64,000 nucleotides of DNA from Lophium mytilinum. Lineage: Eukaryota; Ascomycota; Dothideomycetes; Mytilinidiales; Mytilinidiaceae. This document shows, piece by piece, positions 30,074 to 41,421 of the stretch. Within the stretch, counting starts at the first letter, position 1; every line of letters starts with the position of its first letter. A program made the translations under genes and the position numbers. The notes under the pieces were generated by a model. The model worked only from the letters and a program-made list of their open reading frames with translations, did not search any database and was not told the origin of the DNA. The stretch lies in contig MU004193.1 in the NCBI GenBank assembly GCA_010093605.1, positions 124,001-188,000 of the forward strand, read 5' to 3'.

Positions 30074-32766
30074 CTACGGACGCATCACGTTAGAGTCGGC
30101 AATCCACGCGTCCCATTGCGCCCAGTTGATCGCCTGGGTAGCACTGCCATCCACACCGTGCCCTTGGGCTACTAAGAAATCCAGGTCCATGTCCATCACA
30201 GCGTCCGAACCGCCCACGCCGCCGTCATCAAGCCCGTTGATGAACCAAAATGGATCCTCTCCAGAGGCGCCGTTGGTTTGAGTCAGATCCGGGTAGTGTG
30301 GGGTTGTGCTTTGCTGAAGATACGTCGAGTCCAGAGTATCGCTCAGATTGATGATTCCAGCATCCAGCCTCGGGCCCATGGTGTGAGCGTTTGCCTGGTT
30401 GTGGCTCTCTGGAGCTCCAGATCGAATGGCCTTTGCATCTCGCGCTTGTCTTTTGGCCTTTGCGACCTCGCGTAGCTGGCGTAGTTGTAGTATGAATCTC
30501 GGTGTTGGCGGAGATGCGTTTGCGGTTTGCAGTGCAGCTTCGCGATCACTGAATGCTTTGAGACAGAGATTGCCTATAGCAATGTTAATAGGCTTCTTTG
30601 TGTCGAGCACCATATCTGGGGTGTTTCCGTAAATGTTGGCAATGAGTTGCCATGCCTTCTCGGCGTCTACCATGAGTGGCTCGACTCGGAGGGTATCGAG
30701 GACGTGGATGATGGCGTGCCATTGCTGGAAATATGGCGCGTGCCATGAAAACTTCTTGAGCTGGGGATTGGACTGCAACATATTGTGCTGCTCGAGAAGC
30801 TTCATGGCGATTTCCCAACCCCATTGACGCTCGGAGAGGGGTGTTTCTTCTATGCTGGCCCATCTTCGGGGGTGGTGTGTCAGGAAGCGAATAACGTTCA
30901 AGGCAAATCGGGCCACAAGCATGGACACGAGATGCAGCGGCTGTGACGGGTCGCAGTATCGGAGGTATTTCGTTTCGAGCATTTCCTCGAGCTCTCTGAT
31001 AGTGGCATCCATGTCTATGCTTTCGTTCCCTAGTGTATGGACGCCCCAGTCACTCAAAGTCTTTCCTTGCTCCCGGAACTTGGCGACACGGACGGCCGCG
31101 AAGTCGGTAAATTCGTATCTCAAGACAACAAAGACGAGATCTGTCAACTTGCCGGACTCGGATACTAGTGAAGGCACGCCTGGGTAGAGCTGGTCATCGT
31201 TGACGTTGGTCGGCCACCTCGTGCTTTCGGCACCAATATCTAGATCTCGAAACTTGGCGAGGCCACATAGTTCAGCGGTGCGGAAGTCGTGCGTCTTCAG
31301 CTGCCACCAGATGCGTCGCCGCATCTCACTTTCGAACGGAGGCAGACCGAGATATGATCCGTCGCGCTCAAGGCCCATACCTTGTGCGATCCGTACAGCC
31401 ACGCCAGTCAAGGACCAAACAGCACGTGGTTCATAGACATCTCGCACCGAGAGGATATGAAGAACTAACGCTTGAAGGACAACGAGGTTGGTGGTTCCCA
31501 TAAACTTGGCTCGCGACAATGCAACTTTCGTGGCCGAGTTGTACCGTGATAGTAGGATCTTGCGAGGCTCGCCGAGTCTTTCTTCGCACTCTTCATCCTT
31601 CAGCGACATGACGGCCACGCTGTAGATAGCAAAAACGAGTGCTTCGAAGCTCCGTGGTATGGTCCCGATACTGCTTGCAGCTTTTTGGATCGCCGGTCGT
31701 AACGTAGGGACGTGCACGATCTTCGTAAGAGGATCGATGTTCTCCACGAAAATTTGCCATAGTTGAAGTATCCGTTCGGGCGGCGGATGGCGGGACCTAG
31801 CGTTTGACTTTTGTTGACTACTGAGCAGAAATCTGAAGTCGTCATCGGATGCTTCTAGGTCGCTCGAATCATTTGAATAGTCCTCAAGAGTATCCTGGGG
31901 ATCGTTCGACTAATGGTGCTATTAGCGCTCATTTCAGATTAATACTCCATATCCCTTGGCCACTCGCATTTGATTCTGCGGTTTCGATAAAGATGCAACC
32001 AATAGGAAACTTTGAGTAATAAAAACTGCAGCGAAACTTTTGATCAACACACGCCCCGTAGGCTTATCGTAAACAAGCTTAGTACCGTTTGAGTTTTTGT
32101 AGTACAATATAAAAGACGGGAAAAGGGCAATGTTAAAAAGGCTAAAAGGTTTGCAAGCCACCCCAAATGGTGTCAGACTGCCGCTCTATGTTTAAGGGAA
32201 AGTCCGGGCGTTGTGGCACGACGGGCTAAGGGATATGTAAGAAATCTACTAAAGCTACTCACCTCGTCTACCACTCTCGTCCACAGATTACTAGGTAGAT
32301 CTTAGCGAATGGTCATAGACAAATAGTGCTAAGGAACCCACGTTTCGACAAACTTAAAGTTCTCGGGGCTTTGTACTGCCTGCGTCATGTGGTTCGATCG
32401 GCTCGACTCGATCTCAATACAAAAAGGGCTCTGCAATTGCAATTCTTTGGTAGTCGCTTCCGCTGGGTGACTCGATCCGCTCCGAGGCGCAGAGTCGGGA
32501 GTGTCTGGGAGCTTGTTTAGGTCAATGCCCTGCGCCTGAAGTAATGCTTCGTAATGCTTAAGTCGGTCGGTCAAGATCTGGTCGTTGATACGCCTCCGTC
32601 GTTTTCGAGGTGGCTGGGAGTGGTTGTAAACGCAATCAACTTTATGCTTGACACACGCGCTGCATGGGATTTGCCGGTCGCATTTGACTTTTCGGTCGGC
32701 GCATCGGATGCAAGAGAAGGTAGGCCTACTAGGGGCGGTCGAGGAAACGGAAGCTAGAGTCTCCAT
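30074..32766 (-). CDS. Zn2Cys6 fungal-specific transcription factor
   Basis: Binuclear zinc-cluster regulator of 762 residues. Exons: 32342-32766, a 28-nt micro-exon at 32263-32290, and 30074-31909. Residues about 19-45 fit C-x2-C-x6-C-x5-C-x2-C-x6-C exactly. They are followed by a basic linker (PPRKRRRRIND) and a coiled dimerisation segment (DRLKHYEALLQAQGIDL). The micro-exon restores the usual ETNLWTRVVDE motif seen in this class. The fungal_trans middle domain spans roughly residues 210-480 (FEALVFAIYSVAVMSL, ALVLHILSVRDVYEPRAVW, ESEMRRRIWWQL). The tail is acidic and aromatic (SGEDPFWFINGLDDGG), fitting an activation region. The second intron is 353 nt, unusually long here. Possible targets are the flanking monooxygenases or transporters, inferred only from proximity. 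Confidence 0.85.
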
Positions 32767-33140
32767 GATATATTATTGGAGCATTGAAGCTCGCGATGAT
32801 GAAGACGGGAGTCGACAAAGAGTCGAGAATAGTTGCAGAATGGTTATGTCATCGAGGTCACCACTTTATGCGCGCTACCAGGCCTACCCATGTCCACGAC
32901 GCCCTTGAAGGCAGCATAACTTCTATCCCGCCCTCTATGAAACTTATACAGAAAGTGGTTGGGTGTACTCAAAGGGCGGTGTAGGATAGTATTAGCGAAC
33001 TATCTCAAAAAACGTTGGAAAAGAAGCCTTCGCGAAAGAGACTGTTTCGCCCGTCCTAGCGTTCTTCGGCCTTTTATGACCAGCGGCAAGGACTTTTCAA
33101 ATGCAACTCTATAGCACTCCCAATTCGGTATGACTAACTT
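32767..33140. other. Upstream region of the Zn2Cys6 gene
   Basis: Divergent promoter region between the regulator (minus) and an FAD monooxygenase (plus). No clear CGG-type inverted or direct repeats for a zinc-cluster factor were found by eye. Confidence 0.4.
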
Positions 33141-33240
33141 TGGAATATCTGGAAACTTGTTGGAGCACTCCAAGCAGTAGCAGATAGGTGTACACGCAAC
33201 CGCAAAAACATCTCTTGATGATGTGCCTACGTGGCTTTTG
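33141..33240. mobile_element. Half copy of the foldback element (copy 3)
   Basis: About 100 bp match one arm and inner part of the elements at 4087-4318 and 26720-26965, in inverse orientation on the plus strand. Segments such as TCTGGAAACTTGTTGGAGC and CTCCAAGCAGTAGCAGATAG align to copy 1 read on the minus strand. The other arm and both clear ends are missing. It is intergenic, not intronic. Confidence 0.65.
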
Positions 33241-33485
33241 ATTGGTCGCTCGGGTTCGGGCCTCGGACGCCCGAGCATTTAGAGAACCCTCCCCCAACTG
33301 AGAACTCTCAACCCACATCGTTTTATTCATACTGCTCCGAAGCCGACCCTTCTTTTCTCCGACTGAAGCTCAGCTAGAAGCTATTTAACTATGGCAGTAC
33401 TCAAATCAAAGTTAGAACATCTACCTTCTCAATTCCTCAAGGGTTTTATCATTTTTTCTCCTTTTCTATCGCATTCAAGCTCGTG

Positions 33486-34742
33486 ATGCACGTTTTGATC
33501 AGCGGAGCGGGCATCGCTGGGCCCACGCTGGCATGGTTCCTAGCAAAGACCGGAACGCGCGTTACCCTGGTCGAGAAAAGCCCCTCCCTCCTCCCCAATG
33601 GGCAGAACGTCGACATCCAAGGCAGCGCACTCACAATCATCCAGAAGATGGGACTGTGGGAACAAGTTCGGCGTTTCAACACGACTGAAAAGGGTACCAA
33701 GTTCATCAATCCAACGGGACAGCCATTTGCATCCTTTCCGATCACGGAGGGCCCAGGAAAGAGTGTCAGCCTCACTTCGGACTGCGAGATTCTTCGTGCA
33801 GACTTGGCAGCGATCCTCCACGATGCGACGAAAGATCATCCGAATGTGAAGTACCTGTTTGGTACCACAATCAAGGATGTCGTTTCGAATGGCGATGACT
33901 CTGTCAGGGTCGAATTGAGCAATGGGGCAGTACAGGAGTTCGACCTCTTGGTCGCAGCAGACGGCCAGTGGTCAAAGGTGCGAAAGCAATGCTTCCCTCC
34001 GGAGAGTGTCAAAGTCCTCCACAAAGGCAATTACGTCGCCTACTGGACCGTTCCCCGCCTACCCAAGGACAACGACTGGTGGAACGTCTACCTAGCTCTT
34101 CCATCACGATTCATCAGCATCAGACCCGACCCACACGGTACTATCCGGGCTCTGTTTTCTCTAATGCCCTGTAATAGCGGCCAAGAAAAGATATGGATGG
34201 AGGCATCCAAGGGTGACCGACAAATGCAGGAAGCGCTCCTCAGAAGGGAGTTCGGAAACGCAGGATGGCAAGCGAAGAGGCTCTTGAACGCCATGGATCA
34301 GGCGCCCGACTTCTACTTCCACGAAATCGCACAGGTCAAGATGTCCAAATGGTTCTCCTCTCGCGTCGTTTGCCTAGGAGATGCCGCCTATGCTCCGACG
34401 CCGCTTACAGGAATGGGCACTACGCTGGCCATAATCGGGGCCTACGTCCTTGCCGGCGAACTGAGCAAGCTCGGCGACGGCGAACACCCGTCAAGGGCGC
34501 TCGAGGGTTACGAAAGCGTCTTTCGCCCATTGGTTGACGAGATGCAGCAGATACCTTTCTTCTTCCCGGCTATTGCCCATCCCGAGACGGCATGGAAAAG
34601 ATGGCTGATCCAGGCCTTGGTTTGGGCGTTCTCCAAGGTCCTGGCATTTCCATGGCTGGCGACAAAACTCGGCAACGAGGGTAATAGGGAGAACTTTTCC
34701 TTGCCAGAGTACTCAAGTTCTGATTCAAAGGGTACGAAGTGA
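33486..34742 (+). CDS. FAD-dependent monooxygenase, TetX/PHBH-like, 418 aa
   Basis: Intronless flavin-dependent monooxygenase. The frame is open from a GTG at 33483, but the first ATG is at 33486, giving MHVLISGAGIAGPTLAWFL with the FAD-binding GxGxxG at the very start. Residue 31-32 region VEKSP is the acidic end of strand 2. The middle motif is DLLVAADGQWSKVRKQ (DG) near residue 158, and the GD motif is VVCLGDAAYAPTPLTGMGTT near 297. The C-terminus (IQALVWAFSKVLAFPWLAT) is hydrophobic and could touch a membrane. Length is standard for TetX-like fungal enzymes. These act on aromatic or polycyclic compounds; no substrate can be named. It lies about 4 kb before the P450 cluster, so membership is possible but unproven. 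Confidence 0.85.
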   Translation: MHVLISGAGIAGPTLAWFLAKTGTRVTLVEKSPSLLPNGQNVDIQGSALTIIQKMGLWEQVRRFNTTEKGTKFINPTGQPFASFPITEGPGKSVSLTSDCEILRADLAAILHDATKDHPNVKYLFGTTIKDVVSNGDDSVRVELSNGAVQEFDLLVAADGQWSKVRKQCFPPESVKVLHKGNYVAYWTVPRLPKDNDWWNVYLALPSRFISIRPDPHGTIRALFSLMPCNSGQEKIWMEASKGDRQMQEALLRREFGNAGWQAKRLLNAMDQAPDFYFHEIAQVKMSKWFSSRVVCLGDAAYAPTPLTGMGTTLAIIGAYVLAGELSKLGDGEHPSRALEGYESVFRPLVDEMQQIPFFFPAIAHPETAWKRWLIQALVWAFSKVLAFPWLATKLGNEGNRENFSLPEYSSSDSKGTK

Positions 34743-36017
34743 AGGATGAAAGTGTAATCGGCGCCGAGGGGCCACCACCGTAATCTTTGTAATAGTATGT
34801 GATTCTACACATGTTTTATTCTGCACGTGATAATGCATGCCCTCAGCAGTACAAATAGGACGTTGGCAACTGGCTTTTCCTCAAACTCTGACGAGACGCG
34901 CAAGATCCTCTGGGATCGAAAGCAGATGCTGCAGAGAAAAATGGAGTGCGGAAGGAGAGATCGTGCAAAAGTATTGCAATCTTCTTCTATGGTGGGGGCG
35001 GGAGTTGTGGCTCTGCAGCGCAATGTACTGATGATGCTCCTCCCCACTAGCCATTGCTATTGGAGGCCATTATCTTCTGCGTTGGAAACAGATCACTATC
35101 TTCCACGAATCATACCTCGAATAGCCCCTTCGAACGCTCACAATCATCATCACAGCTGTTCAAATGCACCGCAACTCCTCCACCATCACAACCTTCCATT
35201 CTCAGTTTTGTTACCAACCGGTCGACACCACATGTGGTCGAAAGCAGGGCGTTGCTGATCCGGTCGTTAAACCATTTTGCTATCCATTTTTGATAGAACC
35301 CCCCAAACAATACTGTAAAGAAGATTCTGGCATTTGAGAGAGCTTTTATACTTGAAGGAATGAAAGGAATTGAGGCCGGGGCGTCAGCACGTGAGAATAA
35401 CCTTAGAGCTATTCAGGTACGCATCGGAATTCGTATTCCAAATATCGAATCCTCAAGTTCCAGATTATTGCGCCTATATGACGGGAAGCTTGCTATGTTC
35501 TTTGATGGTTCATAGCGGAGAAGCCGCGGAGAGGAAATATGGGCGGTTCACTGCTTTCGCAAAACGAGCCTAGAATGCCTAGGATCTCGCCGATATATCC
35601 CTTACCAAGCTATGAACCGCCCGTCTCAAATGATCTCCAAGAGACCTTTCGCGCATACTCGATCGATTCGCAGAGTCCGGAAGTTCCCAGGCGGAAGACG
35701 TCGTTCGTTGCCTACGACGAAGCCTAGAACGGTGAGAAACAATAGCTGAGACCCCACCCAGATGCTCACCGACTCAGTCTGGCCTGCCGCCCAGTTTTGC
35801 TCACGATTCCTATCATTAGCACACTCTCGATTATAGATTTGAAGATTTGATAAGTTTGTCTTGGCTTCACCATATCGGTTACTAGTCCCCAGCACTGCGC
35901 AGAAGTGCAAACTCGAGCGGGGTAGCAGCTGACTCTCTAGTGAGATATCAGTGGGCTCGACAAGATATCGAGCCCGCTGCCGTAAGACTGATATTGCTAT
36001 CAGCCTTCGATTTTTCA
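34743..36017. other. Intergenic region, no gene recognised
   Basis: About 1.3 kb of unique-looking sequence. Open frames on both strands are short and lack domain features. A minisatellite begins at its right end. Confidence 0.45.
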
Positions 36018-36360
36018 GCAATCGGCAATGTCGCCTCTTGCAAAACCGGGATCAAGTGGCAATGATGCCGCTTGTCAGTTGGGAAAGCAACCGGCTGTCG
36101 CCTTATGCAAACTGGGAAAGCAACCGGCTGTCGCCTTACGGCTGTCGCCTTATGCAAATTGGGAAAGCAATAGGCTGTCGCCTTATGCAAATTGGGGAAG
36201 CAACCGGCTGTCGCCTTACGGCTGTCGCCTTATGCAAATTGGGAAAGCAATAGGCTGTCGCCTTTTACAACTTGAGAAAACAATGGACTATCGCCACTTG
36301 CAACAACAGGAAAACAATTGAAAAGCAATCGGCAAAATCGCCTCTTACAAAAGCAGAAAA
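36018..36360. repeat. 33-bp minisatellite with 80-bp higher-order period
   Basis: The decamer GGCTGTCGCC occurs at 36093, 36126, 36140, 36173, 36206, 36220 and 36253. The spacings are 33, 14, 33, 33, 14 and 33. The basic unit reads about GGGAAAGCAACCGGCTGTCG then CCTTATGCAAATT. A 14-bp partial unit recurs every 80 bp, so an 80-bp block has been duplicated. Both edges (36018-36090 and 36286-36360) carry older, diverged units. Confidence 0.85.
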
Positions 36361-36381
36361 ACAATCAGCATCGAAGACAAC

Positions 36382-37320
36382 CTACTGCTCCTCGGCGGCT
36401 TGCTCTCGCGCCTTGTACTCAGCCTTCGCCTTGGCCTTAGCCTTGGACTGCGAGATTGGCTTTTCAGCCAGTTCGGTCAAGCGGTAGAGACGAAGATCGG
36501 TATCGCTCTGCGATTCCAGACGACCGTCGGTGAACAACGTGCGCTTTCCCACTTCTTCGTACTCCTCAAGCTCGCGTTTCTCCGGCTCTTCAGCTTCACG
36601 TTGTCTGCGCTCGGCTTCCAGCCTGTCGCGCTCCTTGTTATGCCGCTCGCACTGTTTCTACAAAGCCCGCTCGAACGCTCGCTCGTTCGCCATGCGAGCC
36701 GCATTCTCCCTGAATTGCGATTGGCGTCTTTTGGCTCGCTCGATCGCATCTTCGTCGTACCGACTCTTGATGATCCGCACCTCGCTCGGGGTCAGCGCGC
36801 TCAAATCATGACGAAGGCGACACTTTTCGGGATTGCGATCGTCCAGAAACTGAGCGGTGCAGCCGCACGCGGTTGGTGTGAGGAAAGCTGTCAGAAATTC
36901 GTTGGCACAGAGACCGTGAACGTCGAGCGCCTGGATCGCGCCGGGTATGAACGTCGTGCCTACGTCCTGTGGCTCAGGCGTGACCGGGGTAGCTCGCTCC
37001 TGTGGCGAGGCGGTGTTCGTAACGGCAGAGGTGGATGACTCTGCTGCGGACTGGTCTTTCATCACGACGTCTCCGCGACCTGAGGTCGAGGACTCTCCCG
37101 TCGTAGCAACGAGCGCGGCCCGCTCCTCAGCCTCTCGAGCCAGCCGTGCGACCCTCCTGGCGTTGTTGGCCGCATTTCTCTCGTTCCGCGCCAGGATGGC
37201 GGCGCGGATTTCTCTGCGAGCCGTTTCAGTCACCATCTTCCTGAGGGTGGAGATTCCGATGGGAATATCGACAACACTTGACGAGATCGTAGGCGCTACG
37301 TGAAGTAGGATGTCGTGCAA
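36382..37320 (-). pseudogene. Charged coiled-coil protein gene interrupted by one in-frame TAG
   Basis: I do not recognise a family. The frame from 37320 encodes 220 residues to a TAG at 36658-36660, then stays open in the same frame for another 91 codons to a second TAG at 36382-36384. Both parts share the same character: charged, Ala/Glu/Arg-rich helices (RRVARLAREAEERAA before the stop; RDRLEAERRQREAEEPEKR and KAKAKAKAEYKAREQAAEE after it). The middle holds a cysteine-containing segment (TACGCTAQFLDD) and a SALTPSEVRIIKSRYDEDAI motif. The interrupting TAG could come from CAG by one C-to-T change. No intron removes it cleanly. Either the gene is broken, or the shorter 220-residue protein is real, or there is readthrough. 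An alternative start is the Met in RKMVTETARREI. Confidence 0.5.
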
Positions 37321-38811
37321 TCAAGAGTGCGGTGGGGGAAGATGAGTTGCTGGAAGAGCCCGACGCAGACGGACCAGTTAGATTACCTAAGTCTTGGTGG
37401 GCGCCAAGCCTTCAACGTCACGTGATACGCCTACTAGAATCTGTGCATCTATCATCGGCATTGTACGCTAAACGAGCCAAGAAGATATCTACCATGTTTA
37501 GATGCTTAGACACCAATCTTATTTCTTCTATCCGGACATATCTTCAAGTCTCTACCCAAGACCTCCATCCATTTTCATCAACATCAAAACTCCCAATATG
37601 CAAACCCCAATCCGCTTCTCGTCAAACTAAACAAACATTGATCCCTGCCGATTTTTCCGCATCCCAGATGCGTCCATCACTTCCAGCCAATTTGTTCACT
37701 GTCTTAAGGATGTTGGGGCTCCTTGGGGCTGGTGCGGCGAGGCTGGATGTGCTCAGGGGACCGCCAGAACATTCGGATTGCCGGAGATGTTATGAAGCTT
37801 ACCTAGATGCACCCGCAACGCGCTTCATTAGACTCTAGGATGTCGTCAGCCAACTTCCATGGGACGGAGACCACCCTGCGGAGCCTACCTCTACCCCCTT
37901 CCTGGACTTCTTCGCCAACAGCAAAGCCGAACCTAGAGAAGTAAGCGATAGATGTTGAGGATGAAAGCCATGACTTGCAATATCATGGGTAGTCATCCCC
38001 TAGAACCACGCAGAGGGAAAAGTACACTAAGGTACTCTAAGTTCACTTAGGGCGTTAGCCGTTTTCCAGCGCCAATAGCCTGATAGTGGAAAGCCTCAAA
38101 GCGAATGACTTAACTTTAAGTGGCGTTCGAGCTCTGACGCGAATAGTTCGACGTCAAAGGGAATCAAAGCGAATGACTCGACATTGAATGGTGGCTTTCA
38201 AAGAATTTCATCAGACTATTGCGTATTCCTAGACTCATAGAGCGGCATATTTTGACTTGGAGTTTGCTTCGTCAGAGTACAGTGACAGGCCATAAGTCTG
38301 GGCACACTGGTTCACTACCGCTGAGGGTCCCCCACCAAGTTTCCAAGATCCAGGGGTGATTCCGAGGTTTAAGCAGTGCAGATTAGGAAATCTCTTGACT
38401 AAGTGCTGGTTCAGCAACTAGGCTACCCCCAACAGTGGTGTCGAGTGGGCAATTTGGAGCCAAGCAGAATGAGTTGATATACCCAGACTTATGGCCTATC
38501 ATTGTACTTTCAAAGCGTGTATACTCTTATGCTAACTACCTCAGTTTTGTGGTTCCTGTTTGCTTACACTCTCAGTCACGGAGACCCTTCTACTTACTCA
38601 ACCGCATTACTGTCAGATTAAATCACTCCTCGAAGGATTCGACTGTCTTCATCGCTGTCCCGCCCGAAGTTCGACTTGATCCCAAAACTTCCACTACGCT
38701 CATCATTCTACTTTCGCAGGAGGGAGAAAGTGAAGTAGAACATTGCAAGCATTCGTGAATTCGTATCTACAAATACGTCTATATAAACACGAGGTAATGC
38801 CATGACGGACC
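37321..38811. other. Intergenic, weak open frames and a degenerate repeat
   Basis: A 168-codon plus-strand frame at 37332-37838 and a 60-codon minus frame at 38235-38417 lack domain features; I do not call them genes. Between about 38093 and 38215 the phrase TCAAAGCGAATGACT occurs twice about 70 bp apart, with a related GACGCGAATAGTTCGAC between them, suggesting a decayed tandem repeat of about 33-35 bp. Confidence 0.4.
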
Positions 38812-40610
38812 TCACTCATACTTGGCCAAGAGCTCCTTCGCCTCAGCCCACTCACGGCGAATCGTGGCGGCATGCGCCGCGCTCCGGGGCTCTATATGAA
38901 CATTGAAAGGCAACGGCGATTGAGCGAGACCCGACTTGTATGCATGAACGTCGATGTCGATTTCCTCTCCAGTAACAGGATCCCGCGCTTTCGAGATTTT
39001 GAAAGCCCAGAGGATCTTAGCAATGGATCGCCACTGGTTGCGTTCCGCGAGATGGATACCAGGGCAGATTCGTCGGCCTGCGCCGTAGGTGTAGTGATCT
39101 AAAATCAGTCAGCCCAGTTTTCAAAGTGAAAAGAAAGGGGTGAATGTAGAGTCCTTACCTCGTCCTTCGTAGTCTCCACTGCCAGAGTAGGAGTCAGCCA
39201 GCCTTGAGAAGCCATCATATCGCTCTGGCCAGTATTCTTCGGCGTCCTTGAACTGAGCCGAATCATGGTTCAATGCCCTATCATCGATTAACGAGACGAC
39301 CACTTGTACATAGCCACAGGATACATACCAAACGGGAACAAAGACAGTTGACCCTTTGGGAATGAACATGCCTTCGTAAGTGTCATCTGCTTTGTGTTAG
39401 TCTCTTCTACCGTGAAGGTGTACTCGGTAGCCTTTACCTTCTCGAACCTTATGGGGAAATCCGACACTAGTGACAGGTCTCCAGCGTAATCCCTCCTTCA
39501 CCATGGCGTTGATATACGGGAGACTGTCGAAATCCTTCCAGGTAGGCGACCTATCCGACCCAATTTTCTCGTCAATCAAGGCTTGCGCTTTTGCTTGGAC
39601 ACGCGGGTAGCATGCCATAGCCACTATAAACGTCGAGAGCTGCGCCGTTGTCGTGTCTGCACCACCCTCAATCATCTCGCCGAGAAGGTTTTGGATGGAA
39701 TGCTCAGAAAGAATGTAATTGGGGTTCTTCTCGACCTCTACTAATAGAGAATCGGCCATGCACTCGCGCTTGTCGCCAACTGCGCGTCGTTTCCGCACAT
39801 CGTTTAGGGTTCCGCTCCATGCTACGTCCATCTTCTTGTTGACGCGGTAAGCTCGTTGCTTCCATGGAGCAAAGCGGGTTGGCCAGAGCTTGAAAATGGG
39901 GAAAACGTCTACAGGGGGGTTGGCTCCAGGTCCCATGGCTTCAGTCCACTCCTGCATAATGTCGAACACATTCGTCGCGTACGGATGGTCGATGGTAGGG
40001 GCTCGCTGGCCATAAGTAATGATGCCAGCGATCGAGGCAGTGGTCCGTTTGATATGCTCAATGAAATGTTCAGGGTCTTCGAGGAAGCCGAGCAGCAAGC
40101 ATTTCGCCTCTGCCTCTTGGATCGGAGAATGTTGCTCGTCGCATCTTCTGGGAGATAGTACTTGGGCCATTTGCTTGCGCTTTTCGCGCCATTCCGCGGT
40201 GTAGTCGTCGATAAGTGTGTGGTCCCCGCCTGTGAGTAGCCCTCCGACGTAGTCCGCAGGTCTGTCAGAGTAGATTGCTGACTTCTTATCGATCAAGTCC
40301 CGGACGGCTTTCCGATCGCATAAGACGATGATGTTTGTGGGACCGACGGTCAATGAGTAGATTTTGCCATATGTCTCAGCCCATTCCTTTAACCTGGTCG
40401 TATATTAGAATCGCGTCAAGAACACTATCGCGTCTGGGCATACTTCTTGTAAAACCCCTCGCGAGGGATCATCAAGGCATTCCCGAGAAACGGGAGCGTG
40501 GGAGGTCCTGGAGGCATATTAGGAAGCCGTTTCCCCATTTGACTCAGACGGTAGATGAGGACCACCACGCCGAGGCATAGCACCGCCGTCGTAGGTAGAG
40601 AAATCGACAT
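38812..40610 (-). CDS. Cytochrome P450 (E-class, microsomal), cluster P450-1
   Basis: Haem-thiolate monooxygenase anchored in the ER. Exon 1 (from 40610) gives the N-terminal membrane anchor TTAVLCLGVVVLIYRL and the proline hinge NMPPGPPTLPFLGNA. The long second exon (about 39440-40395) contains the helix I motif GEMIEGGADTTTAQLSTFIV and the helix K ExxR (VKEGLRWRPVTSVGFPH). Short exons follow: DDTYEGMFIPKGSTVFV, then a PERYDGF (PERF-like) motif. The last exon has YGAGRRICPGIHLAERN with the haem-ligand cysteine, and ends ELLAKYE with the stop at 38812-38814. Length is about 520 residues. It is clearly paralogous to the P450 at 46395-48298 and points away from the MFS gene across a shared promoter. 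Substrate unknown. Confidence 0.9.
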
Positions 40611-41421
40611 GTTGAGGTGTTGGAGACGATCAAGGAATGCTCCTGCAGGCTATCGCTGGATGGATTAGCGCGACTTTAGAAAGGAGAGAAGATGTGTGTC
40701 GTTTCATTAAGCGCTAAAGCAGTCTTTGAAGGCTTTCTGCACCAAAGTCACTGGTTCACGGAAAATGAGGGGGAATTCGCCCGACATAGCGATGTTCCCC
40801 CGTTCTCCCGATCCCCTCCCCCTCATTTCTTAGCCTGGATAGGAATGAGTAGCCAGACCCAAACAAGCGAAATGTCGAATCACCTCATAGAAAAAAGAAC
40901 TCAGTTGAGCTGACGTCTTCAACGCCAGGGCAAGAGCCATTCAGCATTGAACTCGGTGGAGCCCTCAGGGAGCAGATTCAGTCACGCTTCGGAGATTTTA
41001 TACCAGCAGTTCGCCCCGCTAACATCCCCGCCATTCTCAATGCCATGTGATCCTCAAATGGCAGTGATCAAACCACAGCATCTAGATATGTGTCTTATAT
41101 CTAAGCATCTTGATCATGTGGCCTGTCCTGCCTGCAGGCCTTACCCATTAGAGTTAAAGAACTTCGCTTATCTGACTCGACGAGGCCTGTGCTCCCAGCC
41201 TCCCCCCCATTCCCCTGTTTCCCCATTGCCCCGGTTTTTCCCCGGACTCAGGAATCTGGGGTCCCAGGGGGTTATTACGCCGAGCCTCGCATGCATAAAG
41301 CGCACCCAGGGACCTGGTATCGGATCTCGGGACTCCATCATTCTTGTTGCATCTGAGCGCTAGCAGGCCTTTTCCTTGAGAACATCGACACACTAGAAGG
41401 CTTCTTACGTGAAACACCACT
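40611..41421. promoter_or_regulatory. Divergent P450/MFS promoter with inverted CCCCCTCATTT pair
   Basis: AAATGAGGGGG at 40763-40773 and its exact reverse complement CCCCCTCATTT at 40818-40828 lie 44 bp apart between the P450-1 and MFS genes. Additional C-tracts follow near 41203-41240. The same 11-mer, with G or C for the variable A, recurs in other promoters of this cluster, so it is a candidate binding site for a pathway regulator. STRE-like CCCCT cores are contained within it. Confidence 0.55.

Noticed and set aside
31910-32262. Possible third intronic copy of the foldback element in the long Zn2Cys6 intron
   Set aside because: Searched by eye for the element ends and arms; none found, and no long self-complementarity was seen.
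33483-33485. GTG as start of the FAD monooxygenase
   Set aside because: GTG is not a normal fungal start; the ATG three bases later begins the FAD-binding strand directly.
36018-36360. Regular repeats with spacers, superficially like a CRISPR array
   Set aside because: The spacing alternates between 33 and 14 bp, the spacers are themselves repeats, and the host is a eukaryote; it is a minisatellite.
37332-37838. 168-codon plus-strand frame
   Set aside because: No domain, signal peptide or family resemblance; composition not clearly coding. Left in the intergenic entry.
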